Shown in pieces: positions 34,798 to 43,429 of a DNA stretch of 64,000 bases. The stretch is from the NCBI GenBank assembly GCA_965659725.1, contig CBFHXG010000006.1, positions 1 through 64,000 of the forward strand, in the 5' to 3' direction. The notes below the pieces were generated by a model. That model was given only the letters and a program-made list of their open reading frames with translations. It was not told the origin of the DNA and searched no databases. This DNA comes from Phaeocystidibacter sp965659725. Its GTDB lineage: Bacteria; Bacteroidota; Bacteroidia; Flavobacteriales; Schleiferiaceae. Position 1 is the first letter of the stretch, and the number at the start of each line of letters is the position of its first letter. The translations under genes and the position numbers were made by a program.

Positions 34798-35443
34798 GGG
34801 ATACATAGTAACCCAGAACCGAGATGAATCACCCAAACGTGGGAGGCCCGACTTCCCGTTTAGGTCTGGCAATCTTGTTTACCCGAGGGATCCCGATGGT
34901 GATGGTACGTGGATGTTGACAGATGGAGAATACGTCATATGTGTACTCAATGGCGCTTATGTGCCGTATGATAGAAATCCTCCCTACCGCCATAGCAGAG
35001 GATTACTTCCCAAGATCGCATTGGAAAACAAGCCGGTAGGCCTAACAGCCGAGGATGCGGCAGGACTAGAGCCATTTTCCGTGTTCTTATTCCATCATTC
35101 GATCATAAAGCGATTCTCGTGGGATGGATCAGAGTTGTACACCGAGGAATTCGAAACCAACCGGACGCATATATGGCAAAGCGCACCGCTCTACACCCAA
35201 AGCATGCAGTCTACCCGCAAGATGTGGTTTGAAGATTGGCTGGACAACAATCCAACGCCTGGTCAAAACTCTGTACTTGACTTTCACTTGAACGGCGGTG
35301 AGGGTGTCGGCGAAACCAATATCTGCATGTATCGCCCAGGTGTCCAAACTACGGCCATCACACAGGTCAGCATCTCCCCTTCTCAAAGCCGATTCTACTA
35401 CCAGAGCATCCTCTCTGGTGAAAAGATAGCGGCGGATCTATAA
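34766..35443 (+). CDS. NRDE/TANGO2-family protein
   Basis: This is a 225-residue protein. It opens MCTLTF, so removal of Met would expose Cys2, as in Ntn-type hydrolases, and has the QNRDESPKR motif near residue 17 that names the family. GDGTWM and CVLNG segments follow. The human relative TANGO2 is linked to haem or lipid handling, but the bacterial role is not settled. The gene starts inside the end of the NADH dehydrogenase gene. Confidence 0.88.
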   Translation: MCTLTFLPKDKGYIVTQNRDESPKRGRPDFPFRSGNLVYPRDPDGDGTWMLTDGEYVICVLNGAYVPYDRNPPYRHSRGLLPKIALENKPVGLTAEDAAGLEPFSVFLFHHSIIKRFSWDGSELYTEEFETNRTHIWQSAPLYTQSMQSTRKMWFEDWLDNNPTPGQNSVLDFHLNGGEGVGETNICMYRPGVQTTAITQVSISPSQSRFYYQSILSGEKIAADL

Positions 35444-35483
35444 TCCGCAATTATTCGGAAACCCTTGTTTTTATTGGTTTTAA

Positions 35484-35559
35484 GGTACTATCCTTACAAG
35501 TAGTACTATATTTATTTTAGTACTTTGTATTGCATAGTACCATATTCTTTCTATCTTTG
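35484..35559 (+). promoter_or_regulatory. Promoter with four phased GTAC operator-like cores (DUF4252-PadR-PspC operon)
   Basis: GTAC occurs at 35485, 35503, 35520 and 35537, that is at spacings of 18, 17 and 17. The outer ones are GGTACTAT and ATAGTACC, inverted copies of each other. The promoter TTG (35530-35532), N19, TATCTTTG (35552-35559) is a full consensus match and the last GTAC lies in its spacer. The PadR protein encoded in the operon is the natural ligand (inferred). Confidence 0.6.
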
Positions 35560-35584
35560 AACCATCAACAAAAACTAAAACACA

Positions 35585-36031
35585 ATGAAAACTCTAATTT
35601 CCATTCTAATGCTATCCGCATTTTCATGGTCGGCACACGCTCAAGAAGTGGGTGATCGTATCCATGATCTCCTATCCGATCAAGATGGAGTCATTTCGCT
35701 ATCGATGAATCAGTCGGTCGATCAGATCTTTGATGGTCAGGTTGATATCGAGGAATTGGGGATCGAGGTTACAGGAGAGTCCGATCGTGTTCAAGTGAGC
35801 GTGATGGACAACGACGAGTCTGAGTCGGATGAGATCGCCCAAAGGATTTTATCTGCCTTGAGCTCTGAAGGCCTTGAATCGGTTTCACTCAAGGAGGACA
35901 ACAACAAAATTGTCGTTTGGGTAGCCGAGTTCGATGCTCCTGTAAATGAGATCCACTTGACGATCACAGGTGAGGGCGACAAGATCGTTTACATCACTAT
36001 TTACGGCGACTTTACGGTAATAAGAAAATGA
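35585..36031 (+). CDS. Secreted DUF4252-like protein
   Basis: This is a 148-residue protein with a signal peptide (1-19, ending AHAQ). The mature part repeats short strands and acidic loops (VSVMDNDESESDEI) and ends ITIYGDFTVIRK, similar to DUF4252 proteins, which are short secreted Bacteroidota proteins often adjacent to regulators or kinases. It is the first gene of the PadR operon; the gap to padR is 3 nt. Function unknown. Confidence 0.65.
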   Translation: MKTLISILMLSAFSWSAHAQEVGDRIHDLLSDQDGVISLSMNQSVDQIFDGQVDIEELGIEVTGESDRVQVSVMDNDESESDEIAQRILSALSSEGLESVSLKEDNNKIVVWVAEFDAPVNEIHLTITGEGDKIVYITIYGDFTVIRK

Positions 36032-36034
36032 GTC

Positions 36035-36367
36035 ATGAAGATTGAGAACACCAAAGCGCAAATGCGCAAAGGGGTGCTCGAGATGTGTATACTCTCCACC
36101 CTTCAGCAGAAAGATGCCTATGCTTCAGACATCATTGACGCGCTCAAGGAAGGTAAGATGATCGTTGTAGAGGGCACCCTCTACCCTCTTCTTACTCGAT
36201 TGAAGAATGCAGGACTACTCGGCTATCGCTGGGAAGAAAGCAAAAGTGGTCCTCCTAGAAAATACTACAGTATCACCTCTGAAGGAAAGAAGTTCCTCGA
36301 TGAGCTTCAAACTACCTGGGATGAGCTTGTGAAAGCCGTTGAAGTTACCACAGCCAAGAACTCATAG
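36035..36367 (+). CDS. PadR family transcriptional regulator
   Basis: This is a 110-residue winged-helix protein: KGVLEMCILSTLQQKDAYA, then VVEGTLYPLLTRLKNAGLL and GPPRKYYSITSEGKKFL. The short C-terminus is that of PadR-s2 proteins, which use one helix to dimerise. It lies 2 nt before the PspC gene, the classical pairing in Bacteroidota, in which it represses its own operon until an envelope or drug signal arrives. Confidence 0.92.
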   Translation: MKIENTKAQMRKGVLEMCILSTLQQKDAYASDIIDALKEGKMIVVEGTLYPLLTRLKNAGLLGYRWEESKSGPPRKYYSITSEGKKFLDELQTTWDELVKAVEVTTAKNS

Positions 36368-36369
36368 TC

Positions 36370-38157
36370 ATGAACAAAACAATCAACATAAACCTGGCCG
36401 GTGTCATCTTTCACATGGATGAAGAGGCCTACAAGTCACTTACCGACTATCTCGCTCGACTCAAGGCGCAATTTAGCACTCAAGAGGGCGGTGATGAGAT
36501 CATGATGGACATCGAAGCGCGTATCGCTGAGATCTTCAATGAACGTTTGGCGGGTAAGCGAGAAGTGATCGATCAATCCGACGTTGATGCCATCATCCAA
36601 ACAATGGGTCAGCCTGAGGATTACGCAGATGCGGATGAAAACCTTGAAGAAGAACAAAGCACAACTGCTTCGAGTGGAAAGACCTATGGAAGATCATACC
36701 GCGGCCCGAAGCGTTTGTACCGCGATACCGATGATAACATCCTAGGTGGTGTCTGCGCCGGTCTTGCTCACTACTTCGGCATCGATCCTATCTGGTTCCG
36801 ATTAGGCTTCATTGCGCTATTCATTGGTGCAGGTACTGGGTTCTGGCTTTATATCATCCTTTGGCTTGTAGTTCCAGAGGCTAAGACTACAGCTCAGAAG
36901 CTTCAGATGAAGGGCGAAAAGATCAACATCACCAACATCGAAAAAACGGTCAAGGAGGAAATGAAAAGCGTTTCAGAATCTTTGAACGACCTCGGTAAAA
37001 GCGACAAGATCCGCAAAGGTGGAAACCGAATTGGAAAAGCGATTGAAGACCTCTTCTCTGCGATATTCAGCATCATCGTTTCCATTCTTAAGGTTGCCTT
37101 GAAGATCGTTGGGATCCTATTCCTCATCGTTGCCGTGCTTACCATTGTATCCTTGATCTCGGCCGCCATCGGTTATGGAGTGGATATCAATGGAGTGAAT
37201 ATGAGTGTAACAGAGGCGTATTCTTACCTCGAAGTGATCCTTCCACACGGTTACTCCTACACCTACGTTTGGATCAGCTTGGTGTTGGCCATGATCGCAC
37301 CTATCGCTGGTACGGTATACTTGGCAGCAAGGATACTCTTCAACTATCGTATACAGAATAAGGCAGTGATGACCGTTGCAGGATTGGCCTCCTTCGTAGG
37401 ACTCATCATGCTTGTGATCCTCGGATTTGCCACGGCCGGAGACTTTAAGTCGTACGATAGAGAAAAAAGTAGCTTTGCCATCGCCAATGCCAACACCTCA
37501 ACCGCCATCGAAGTATATGTGAATGATCAAGATTATGATTTCCCAAGGAGAGCCGAATGGGGATTCGAGAACAATAACCTGATCATCGATAATGTAGATT
37601 TCGATGTGCGCAAGACTGTTGAAGAACTGCCTTATATCGAGGTGATCCGTGAAGCCCGTGGAAGAAGTCGCGCAGAAGCATCTGACCTCGCCTCCAATAT
37701 CGAATTCGACTTCGGACAGGAGGGTTCTAAGGTTTACATGGACCGATACCTTCAGGTAGACATGGACGATAAGTTCAGAGCACAAGAAGTTGATGTTGTC
37801 CTCTACATTCCTGTGGGATACAGTGTATTCCTTGATGAATCCGTTCGTTACACCATCGATGATATCTCCAATGTGACCAACACCTATGACTCACGCATGG
37901 TGAACCATGTATGGATCATGACCGACAAAGGTTTGGCTTGTAAGGATTGTCCAGATGAATGGGATTCTGAAGATGATACTAGTCTTGACAAATGGGAGCA
38001 AGAATGGATCGAAGAGGCTAAGGACATGGAGGATGAGGATGCAGGTCCTACTACCCCGATCCGTCGCGATCGTCCTGAAATGCCACAACGTGAAGAAAGT
38101 GCAAGCATGGATTCGATCATCTTGAGACCCGACCAGAACCCTGGGGTATTGATCTAA
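36370..38157 (+). CDS. PspC domain membrane protein
   Basis: This is a 595-residue inner-membrane protein. Residues 1-95 are a cytoplasmic acidic-helical domain (ending at a DNA-binding-like DVDAIIQTMGQPEDY). Residues about 117-175 are the PspC domain (KRLYRDTDDNILGGVCAGLA, HYFGIDPIWFRLGFI). Helices then occur at about 235-275, 300-325 and 335-360. Residues about 370-595 are a large outside domain of strands and acidic loops. It probably senses membrane stress and relays it through PadR. Confidence 0.9.
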   Translation: MNKTININLAGVIFHMDEEAYKSLTDYLARLKAQFSTQEGGDEIMMDIEARIAEIFNERLAGKREVIDQSDVDAIIQTMGQPEDYADADENLEEEQSTTASSGKTYGRSYRGPKRLYRDTDDNILGGVCAGLAHYFGIDPIWFRLGFIALFIGAGTGFWLYIILWLVVPEAKTTAQKLQMKGEKINITNIEKTVKEEMKSVSESLNDLGKSDKIRKGGNRIGKAIEDLFSAIFSIIVSILKVALKIVGILFLIVAVLTIVSLISAAIGYGVDINGVNMSVTEAYSYLEVILPHGYSYTYVWISLVLAMIAPIAGTVYLAARILFNYRIQNKAVMTVAGLASFVGLIMLVILGFATAGDFKSYDREKSSFAIANANTSTAIEVYVNDQDYDFPRRAEWGFENNNLIIDNVDFDVRKTVEELPYIEVIREARGRSRAEASDLASNIEFDFGQEGSKVYMDRYLQVDMDDKFRAQEVDVVLYIPVGYSVFLDESVRYTIDDISNVTNTYDSRMVNHVWIMTDKGLACKDCPDEWDSEDDTSLDKWEQEWIEEAKDMEDEDAGPTTPIRRDRPEMPQREESASMDSIILRPDQNPGVLI

Positions 38158-38180
38158 ATCGCACTACTGAACACAACCAC

Positions 38181-38213
38181 AGGCCATCTCGAGAAATCGG
38201 GATGGCCTTTTTT
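38181..38213 (+). terminator. Rho-independent terminator of the PspC operon
   Basis: AGGCCATC pairs with GATGGCCT across a 12-base loop, then six T. The convergent cruF gene ends just past it. Confidence 0.92.
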
Positions 38214-38220
38214 GTGATCG

Positions 38221-38853
38221 TTATACGAGTATCAAGACCAAGAAAAATGCAGATTGTACGGTGTAGACCAGCACATCCGCCTTACAATCCCACTTGTGTG
38301 CACCGAGCAAAGTTCCGATGTAATGTAAGAGCAGGGCCACCCCAAACCACCCCGCATAATTGGAGAAGGGAGCTACACCATTGAAAGACCAATAATCGAG
38401 GATAGGTGCAACCGGCTCCATCCAGAGGTCTAGGACAACCATCAGAAACGCACCGATGATCGGCTGTATCCATCGATTATTGCTGATCTGATTGGACAGA
38501 CTTCTCGTTATCAAGATCAACATAGCCCAATTCATACCGATGGCATAAGGAATACCTTCCCAAGCAGGGCCAAGACCTTCGCCGTAGGCATAATCTCCAA
38601 ATAGCAGTCCGGTATGTACCCCAATGTACTCTGCACCAAATCCACCTAAGAATGAAAGAACTACCAATGCAATCAGAGGCAATGCATTTGCTTTCTGCAT
38701 GGAGAGCAAGACGATGAAAAAGGTAAGAAGCAGGTTTACAGGCGTAAGGTCTAAGAACCATTCTCTTGATCCGCTTTGTATACCGAAGATCCCGACAACG
38801 TGCAGGATGATCAGGACACCTGCGAGATAGACATTCATTCCTTTTCTTCTCAT
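38221..38853 (-). CDS. cruF: Carotenoid 1',2'-hydratase CruF-like membrane protein
   Basis: This is a 210-residue protein with about seven membrane helices, of the Caroten_synth (DUF422) family. The segment GFGAEYIGVHTGLLFGDYAY and the acidic MEPVAPILDYWSF are typical. CruF adds water to the psi end of a carotene, giving a 1'-hydroxy group. It overlaps the upstream desaturase gene by four bases, so the two work together on the same end group. Confidence 0.85.
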   Translation of the reverse strand: MRRKGMNVYLAGVLIILHVVGIFGIQSGSREWFLDLTPVNLLLTFFIVLLSMQKANALPLIALVVLSFLGGFGAEYIGVHTGLLFGDYAYGEGLGPAWEGIPYAIGMNWAMLILITRSLSNQISNNRWIQPIIGAFLMVVLDLWMEPVAPILDYWSFNGVAPFSNYAGWFGVALLLHYIGTLLGAHKWDCKADVLVYTVQSAFFLVLILV

Positions 38854-40319
38854 GCCCTTTCCTTTACCAATCCATCAACGATACGTGCAGATAGCATACA
38901 AAGTGGTATACCTCCGCCGGGATGCACGCTTCCACCTACGAAATAAAGGTCATCGATCTTGCGCGAAAAATTAGGATGACGAAAAAAAGCTGCCATGGTA
39001 TCGTTCGAGCTGGCACCGTAGAGGGCTCCTCGGAAAGAAGACGTTTTCGACTCGATCAACTTTGGCGTCAATAGCTCTTCTACCTCGATATGCTGCTCAA
39101 TATCCACATTGAATTGACGATTCAATCTATCGATGACGCTCTTACGCACTTGAGGAATAAGCGAATCCCAGTCTTGGTCATAATCCGCCGGGACATTGAC
39201 CATAACGAACCAATTCTCTGAACCTTCTGGCGCTTCACCCTTTACATCTTTTGAAGTGATATTGATATACACTGTAGGGTCTGTAGGTGGCACCTTTTCA
39301 TCGAAAATCTGTCGAAACTCCTTCCTGTAATTACTGGAGAACAATATGTTATGAAGATCTAGCTGGGGGAACTCACGATTCACTCCCCAGTAGAAGATGA
39401 GTGCAGAGCTACTCCGTTCTTGGCGCAACGTTTTCTCAGGTGCGGGTTGTCGGGGTAACAATCTTCTATAGGTTGGAACCACGTCCATGTTAGAAACCAC
39501 CACTTCAGCATAGGCCTCTTCTCCGCCCTTTAAACGTATCCCTTTCGCTCTGCCATCTTCGATGAGGATCTCCTCCACGGGCGAATTATAGGCGAAAGCC
39601 ACACCTTGACGTTTCGCTAGTTCGACGAGCGAAAGCGTGATCTGATGCATTCCATTTTCGGGAATATAGGTGCCGAGATGATGTTCTAGATGAGGGATCA
39701 TCGAGAGAACGCCAGGTGCTTTGTAGGGGTCGGAACCATTATAGGTAGCAAAGCGATCGAACAGTTGAATGAGCTTTTCTGATCGAAATCGCTTACTGGC
39801 CACGCCATGCATTGTGTTGGTAAGATGAAGCTTATGAACTCCTTTCAGAGCTTCCCACACATCGGAATTGAAATAGCTTTGCCAACGATGTAAACTTCGT
39901 TCCAGGAATAAGCCACTTGTTTTCTGATAGAGGTTGCGGACGTCATCTAGGTGTTGTAGAACCTTGAATCGAGATTCGCCTAGTTTCTCTTCAACCTCTT
40001 CGGCAAACTGACTGGGATCGGCCCAGGCGGTGAGTTGCGTACCGTCTTTCCAAAAGTACTCACAGGCAACATCTTTCTTCTTGAACTTGAATTGGGTCTT
40101 TGGATCCTCTCCAGCCAACTCAAACAACTCTTCTACTAAATTTGGAAGCGTAAATAAAGATGGACCGGCATCAAATCGATAGCCGTCTTTTTCGAATGCT
40201 GTAAGTTTACCACCGGGATAACTATTGGCTTCGTATACCGTAACTCGGTATCCCTGAATGGCCAAGCGTATGGAGGTGGCAATTCCACCGATACCAGATC
40301 CAATGACGATTGCTTGCAT
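38850..40319 (-). CDS. crtD: CrtI/CrtD-type carotenoid desaturase
   Basis: This is a 489-residue FAD enzyme. I start at the ATG at 40319 (MQAIVIGSGIGGIATSIRLA) because this begins the FAD loop; an earlier start adds 17 residues with no conserved features. GYRFDAGPSLFTLP and GGSVHPGGGIPL are typical of the family. Pairing with cruF suggests the C-3',4' desaturase (CrtD) rather than phytoene desaturase, but sequence motifs shared by both do not settle it. Confidence 0.82.
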   Translation of the reverse strand: MQAIVIGSGIGGIATSIRLAIQGYRVTVYEANSYPGGKLTAFEKDGYRFDAGPSLFTLPNLVEELFELAGEDPKTQFKFKKKDVACEYFWKDGTQLTAWADPSQFAEEVEEKLGESRFKVLQHLDDVRNLYQKTSGLFLERSLHRWQSYFNSDVWEALKGVHKLHLTNTMHGVASKRFRSEKLIQLFDRFATYNGSDPYKAPGVLSMIPHLEHHLGTYIPENGMHQITLSLVELAKRQGVAFAYNSPVEEILIEDGRAKGIRLKGGEEAYAEVVVSNMDVVPTYRRLLPRQPAPEKTLRQERSSSALIFYWGVNREFPQLDLHNILFSSNYRKEFRQIFDEKVPPTDPTVYINITSKDVKGEAPEGSENWFVMVNVPADYDQDWDSLIPQVRKSVIDRLNRQFNVDIEQHIEVEELLTPKLIESKTSSFRGALYGASSNDTMAAFFRHPNFSRKIDDLYFVGGSVHPGGGIPLCMLSARIVDGLVKERA

Positions 40320-40372
40320 GCTACTAAGGTAAGGCAAGAGAACAACGTCTGTATCGATTTGTTTTATCAATA

Positions 40373-40927
40373 ATGAATGAAAAGAAGCTACTTAGAGGTG
40401 TATTGATATTCGTTGGAACCCTCCTGCTTATCAGTTTCCTTTTCCCACATGAACCCAAGTTAAGGTCGTGGGACCAGTTTACATTCAGCACCACTTCCGA
40501 TAGCCGACTCTATTTTCAGAACATGCGTTCCTACTGGTATGTGCGATCGGAGAAATCCGACCAGGGTATCCATATCCATCGATACAAGAAATGGGATGAT
40601 GATGCGCCCTTCTCGATCCGCCCCATGTTGGTAGAACAGTGGAAGATCGATGAGGCCATGGTTTTCTTGGAGGTCACGGATACTTCGTCTTCAGAGTATG
40701 GTGACGGATTGATCTTAGGAACGGATACCATTAAGATGGACGTTCACCACATGAATAGGGAGGCATATGCTGAGATCGCCCATCGCTGGTATTCCCACAT
40801 CGATACAGCCCACGCCTATTCTGTGCTCAGCAATCAAGGGAACATCTATCAACCCAGTAAGCGCGAGTATGAAGCCGCACGGACTGTGCTTTCCGATTAC
40901 TTCACCTTAGTTGGATTCTTGCGTTGA
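40373..40927 (+). CDS. Hypothetical membrane-anchored protein
   Basis: This is a 184-residue protein with one N-terminal hydrophobic helix (about 8-24, GVLIFVGTLLLISFLF) and a soluble acidic part facing outward. I do not recognise a domain. It is divergent from crtD by 53 nt, and its last 21 bases overlap the end of the TerC gene on the other strand. Confidence 0.6.
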   Translation: MNEKKLLRGVLIFVGTLLLISFLFPHEPKLRSWDQFTFSTTSDSRLYFQNMRSYWYVRSEKSDQGIHIHRYKKWDDDAPFSIRPMLVEQWKIDEAMVFLEVTDTSSSEYGDGLILGTDTIKMDVHHMNREAYAEIAHRWYSHIDTAHAYSVLSNQGNIYQPSKREYEAARTVLSDYFTLVGFLR

Positions 40928-41683
40928 TCCCTCCTCTTGAAGCGCTTTCTTCCTCGCTTTTTTCTTATCCGCCCTCATATTGAGAAGCTCAACTACGATA
41001 GAGTAGGCTACGGCAAAATAGATATATGCCTTTGGCACTTCAACGTCAAACCCTTCGGTGACAAGCACGGTTCCGATCAAGATCAAGAAGCTAAGAGCCA
41101 ATATTTGTAGTGAAATATGTTTTTCGATGAACTCTGCTATGCGCTTCGCGAAGATGAGCATGACCACCAGAGAAACAATAACTGCAGCGATCATGATGGC
41201 GATCTCTTGCGTCATTCCAATGGCTGTTAAGATGCTATCAAAACTAAACACCACATCGAGGAGGGCTATTTGGATAACCACGGAGGTCAGTCCACGATTC
41301 GATTGAGATTCAAGGCTCTCCTTTTCACTTTCAGATTCGGGTTGGATCTTCTTGTGGATCTCCTTGGTTGACTTTGCCAAGAGGAAGAGTCCACCTAAGA
41401 TAAGAACGAGGTCGCGCCCACTGATCTCATTGATGATAGCCGGTCCATCTTCCCACAAGGGGGTCGTCAGCTTGATGATCCATGTGATCCCGAAAAGCAT
41501 CAAAATCCTAAATACCAAGGCTAAAATAATACCCAGCGTTCTGGCCTTTCTTCGTTGAGACTGCGGTAGTTTGTTAGATAGAATGGAGATGAAGATGATA
41601 TTATCGATTCCCAGAACGATCTCCAAGAAGGAAAGGGTTAGGAATGCGACAAGAGAATCAAGAGTAAGAAGTGAGTCGAGCAT
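40907..41683 (-). CDS. TerC family membrane protein (Alx/YgjT-like)
   Basis: I start this 258-residue protein at the ATG at 41683 (MLDSLLTLDSLVAFLTLSFLEIVLGIDN, split by length in this note at LEIV). The longer reading frame adds 32 residues, which are not helix-like. About seven helices; LEIVLGIDNIIFISIL and LLDVVFSFDSILTAIG are the two acidic repeats typical of TerC proteins, which take part in manganese efflux or metal loading of exported proteins. Metal use is inferred from the family. Confidence 0.9.
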   Translation of the reverse strand: MLDSLLTLDSLVAFLTLSFLEIVLGIDNIIFISILSNKLPQSQRRKARTLGIILALVFRILMLFGITWIIKLTTPLWEDGPAIINEISGRDLVLILGGLFLLAKSTKEIHKKIQPESESEKESLESQSNRGLTSVVIQIALLDVVFSFDSILTAIGMTQEIAIMIAAVIVSLVVMLIFAKRIAEFIEKHISLQILALSFLILIGTVLVTEGFDVEVPKAYIYFAVAYSIVVELLNMRADKKKARKKALQEEGSTQESN

Positions 41684-41804
41684 GACAACCTTTTTTAGCT
41701 TTTGCAAGTATAGCATATGATGAACAGAAAAGACCGACAACCATGTAGTAAGTCTTTTCCTACAAAATGCTATATTCACCCATTGTATTTCTCGCTAGCG
41801 CAAG

Positions 41805-42185
41805 ATGAAGTTCAGCTTTTCAACCCCCTTGGAGACGGAGGTTTTAGACCATTTTTATGAAGGTGATCTCGAGCACGCGCTTGAGATGTTCGAGCTATTC
41901 GTAAGTCAGATCCCCCTGGTGATCGAGGCTTTGAAGGTAGAAATGAACACCAAGAACTTGGAGGGCTGCCGAATGATCTTGCATCGGATCAAACCTAACT
42001 TCACAATGATTGGGAATACTCCGTTAACAAATCACTGCACTAAAATTGAAGGTCAGATCAAAACTGGCCAAATAGATTTTGATACTGCTTTGCCAGAAAT
42101 TAGTAGTATTGTAGAAGAGATGGCTGAGACACTTAAGCATCTAGAAAAAGAAACCACCAACCTCCAGCAATTCTTGAATAAGTGA
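41805..42185 (+). CDS. Histidine phosphotransfer (Hpt) protein
   Basis: This is a 126-residue helical protein. His60 in ILHRIKPNFTMIG is the expected phospho-histidine; the Lys is in the +3 place and the usual Gly is replaced by Pro-Asn. It hands phosphate between receiver domains. Its stop overlaps the GTG start of the LytTR regulator by four bases, so it belongs to that relay. Confidence 0.85.
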   Translation: MKFSFSTPLETEVLDHFYEGDLEHALEMFELFVSQIPLVIEALKVEMNTKNLEGCRMILHRIKPNFTMIGNTPLTNHCTKIEGQIKTGQIDFDTALPEISSIVEEMAETLKHLEKETTNLQQFLNK

Positions 42186-42877
42186 ATACCCTTCGTTCCA
42201 TAATAATTGAAGATGATCCATTAGCACTCAAGCATTTAGAGGTTCTTTGCAAAAAGGATGATCGTGTTGAGTTGATCGCTTCATTTGGCAACAGTGAAGA
42301 TGCCGTTGACTTTCTCACTTCCAATGATATCGACCTGATCTTCTTGGATGTAGAATTGCCTGGAAACAGTGGACTGGACCTGTTGGAGAACAGTCCGGCT
42401 CTACCGCAAGTGATCTTCGCTACAGCGAATAAAGAGTACGCGTTCGATGCTTTCCAATTTGAAGCCACCGACTTCCTAAAGAAGCCGGTCAAGAATAGTG
42501 CATTTGAATCTGCCGTTACGAAAGCAGTCCGCAGGGCATCTGAAACGAGTGTGGTTCGCGATAAGCCAAATTACATCTTCGTAAAGTCGGACGGTCGATT
42601 AGTGAAGATCATGATATCTGATATCCTTTTCATTGAAAACGTAGGAGATTACGTGAAAGTGGTTACAAACACTGGTAACTACATCACCTACAACACCATG
42701 CGAGCTGTAGATGAGAAGCTATCTTCATACGACTTCTACATGGTGCACAGATCCTTTATCGTTAACCTAGGTAAGGTGGTGGATATTGAGGATAACTCGC
42801 TCGTTATAGGCAAAGCTGTTATCCCTATCAGTCGTTCAAATCGACAAGGCTTGATGGATCGTCTTAACTTATTGTAA
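42182..42877 (+). CDS. LytTR family response regulator
   Basis: This is a 231-residue regulator that starts with GTG overlapping the previous stop (GTGA). The receiver domain has EDD (10-12), phosphoacceptor Asp56 in FLDVELPG and the KKPVK lysine near 103. Residues about 130-231 are a LytTR DNA-binding domain (IFVKSDGRLVKIMISDILFI, then VHRSFIVNLGKVV and IPISRSNRQGLM). A pair of 13-bp direct repeats directly after the gene fits its binding mode. No LytS-like kinase lies next to it. Confidence 0.93.
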   Translation: MNTLRSIIIEDDPLALKHLEVLCKKDDRVELIASFGNSEDAVDFLTSNDIDLIFLDVELPGNSGLDLLENSPALPQVIFATANKEYAFDAFQFEATDFLKKPVKNSAFESAVTKAVRRASETSVVRDKPNYIFVKSDGRLVKIMISDILFIENVGDYVKVVTNTGNYITYNTMRAVDEKLSSYDFYMVHRSFIVNLGKVVDIEDNSLVIGKAVIPISRSNRQGLMDRLNLL

Positions 42878-42890
42878 AGACCTACCTCGT

Positions 42891-42924
42891 TCCATTTATC
42901 GAAACATACATCCCATTCGTCGAA
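42891..42924 (+). promoter_or_regulatory. LytTR-type direct repeat upstream of the REC gene
   Basis: CCATTTATCGAAA (42891-42903) and CCATTCGTCGAAA (42912-42924) are direct repeats with a 21-bp period. LytTR proteins bind paired direct repeats two helical turns apart, so this is a likely site for the regulator encoded just upstream. It lies 55-90 bp before the REC start. Confidence 0.55.
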
Positions 42925-42979
42925 AGAGGTGGATGACAACCTGTGAACATTAGATATTTGTTACCATATCTCACAGTTA

Positions 42980-43351
42980 ATGGGCCATATTCTAATAGTA
43001 GACGATCATAATTTCCTGCTCAAGGCGCTTTCGATACTTCTAGGTAAAGAAGGTTACACTTTTGAGACGGCGAATAACGGTGAAGAGGCGATCACGATCT
43101 TTGAATCGGGTTCGTTCGACGCTGTTATCACGGACCTTGATATGCCGATCAAGAGTGGTTTTGATCTTCTTAGGCACATCAAGATAGACCTAAAGAGTGA
43201 AGTGCCAGTGATCGTATTGTCGTCACTGTTTACCTCCGACAATGTTTCCGAGATGGTTTTTGAGTTAGGCGCTTCCCATTATGTAAGTAAGACCGAATCA
43301 CCGTTGGGAATAGTAGGCGCATTGAGATCGGTTACCCTTCAAGCCTCATAA
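42980..43351 (+). CDS. Single-domain response regulator (REC)
   Basis: This is a 123-residue receiver with no output domain. The pocket is VDDH (7-10), the phosphoacceptor is Asp52 in TDLDMPIKSG, VLSS holds the switch Ser and SKT the lysine. It probably takes phosphate from the Hpt protein. It is separated from the LytTR gene by 102 nt with its own likely regulatory site, so it may be controlled by that regulator. Confidence 0.92.
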   Translation: MGHILIVDDHNFLLKALSILLGKEGYTFETANNGEEAITIFESGSFDAVITDLDMPIKSGFDLLRHIKIDLKSEVPVIVLSSLFTSDNVSEMVFELGASHYVSKTESPLGIVGALRSVTLQAS

Positions 43352-43371
43352 AGACGCATAGCATATTATTG

Positions 43372-43407
43372 AAAAAGCCCTTGATCAGAATGACCAAAGG
43401 CTTTTTT
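43372..43407. terminator. Bidirectional terminator
   Basis: AAAAAGCC and GGCTTTTT (43372-43379, 43399-43406) pair around a 19-base interior whose ends extend the stem by CTTG/CAAA. T runs occur on both strands. It serves the REC gene and the convergent M49 peptidase gene. Confidence 0.8.
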
Positions 43408-43429
43408 AGATCTAGACTAGCCGCTCTGT

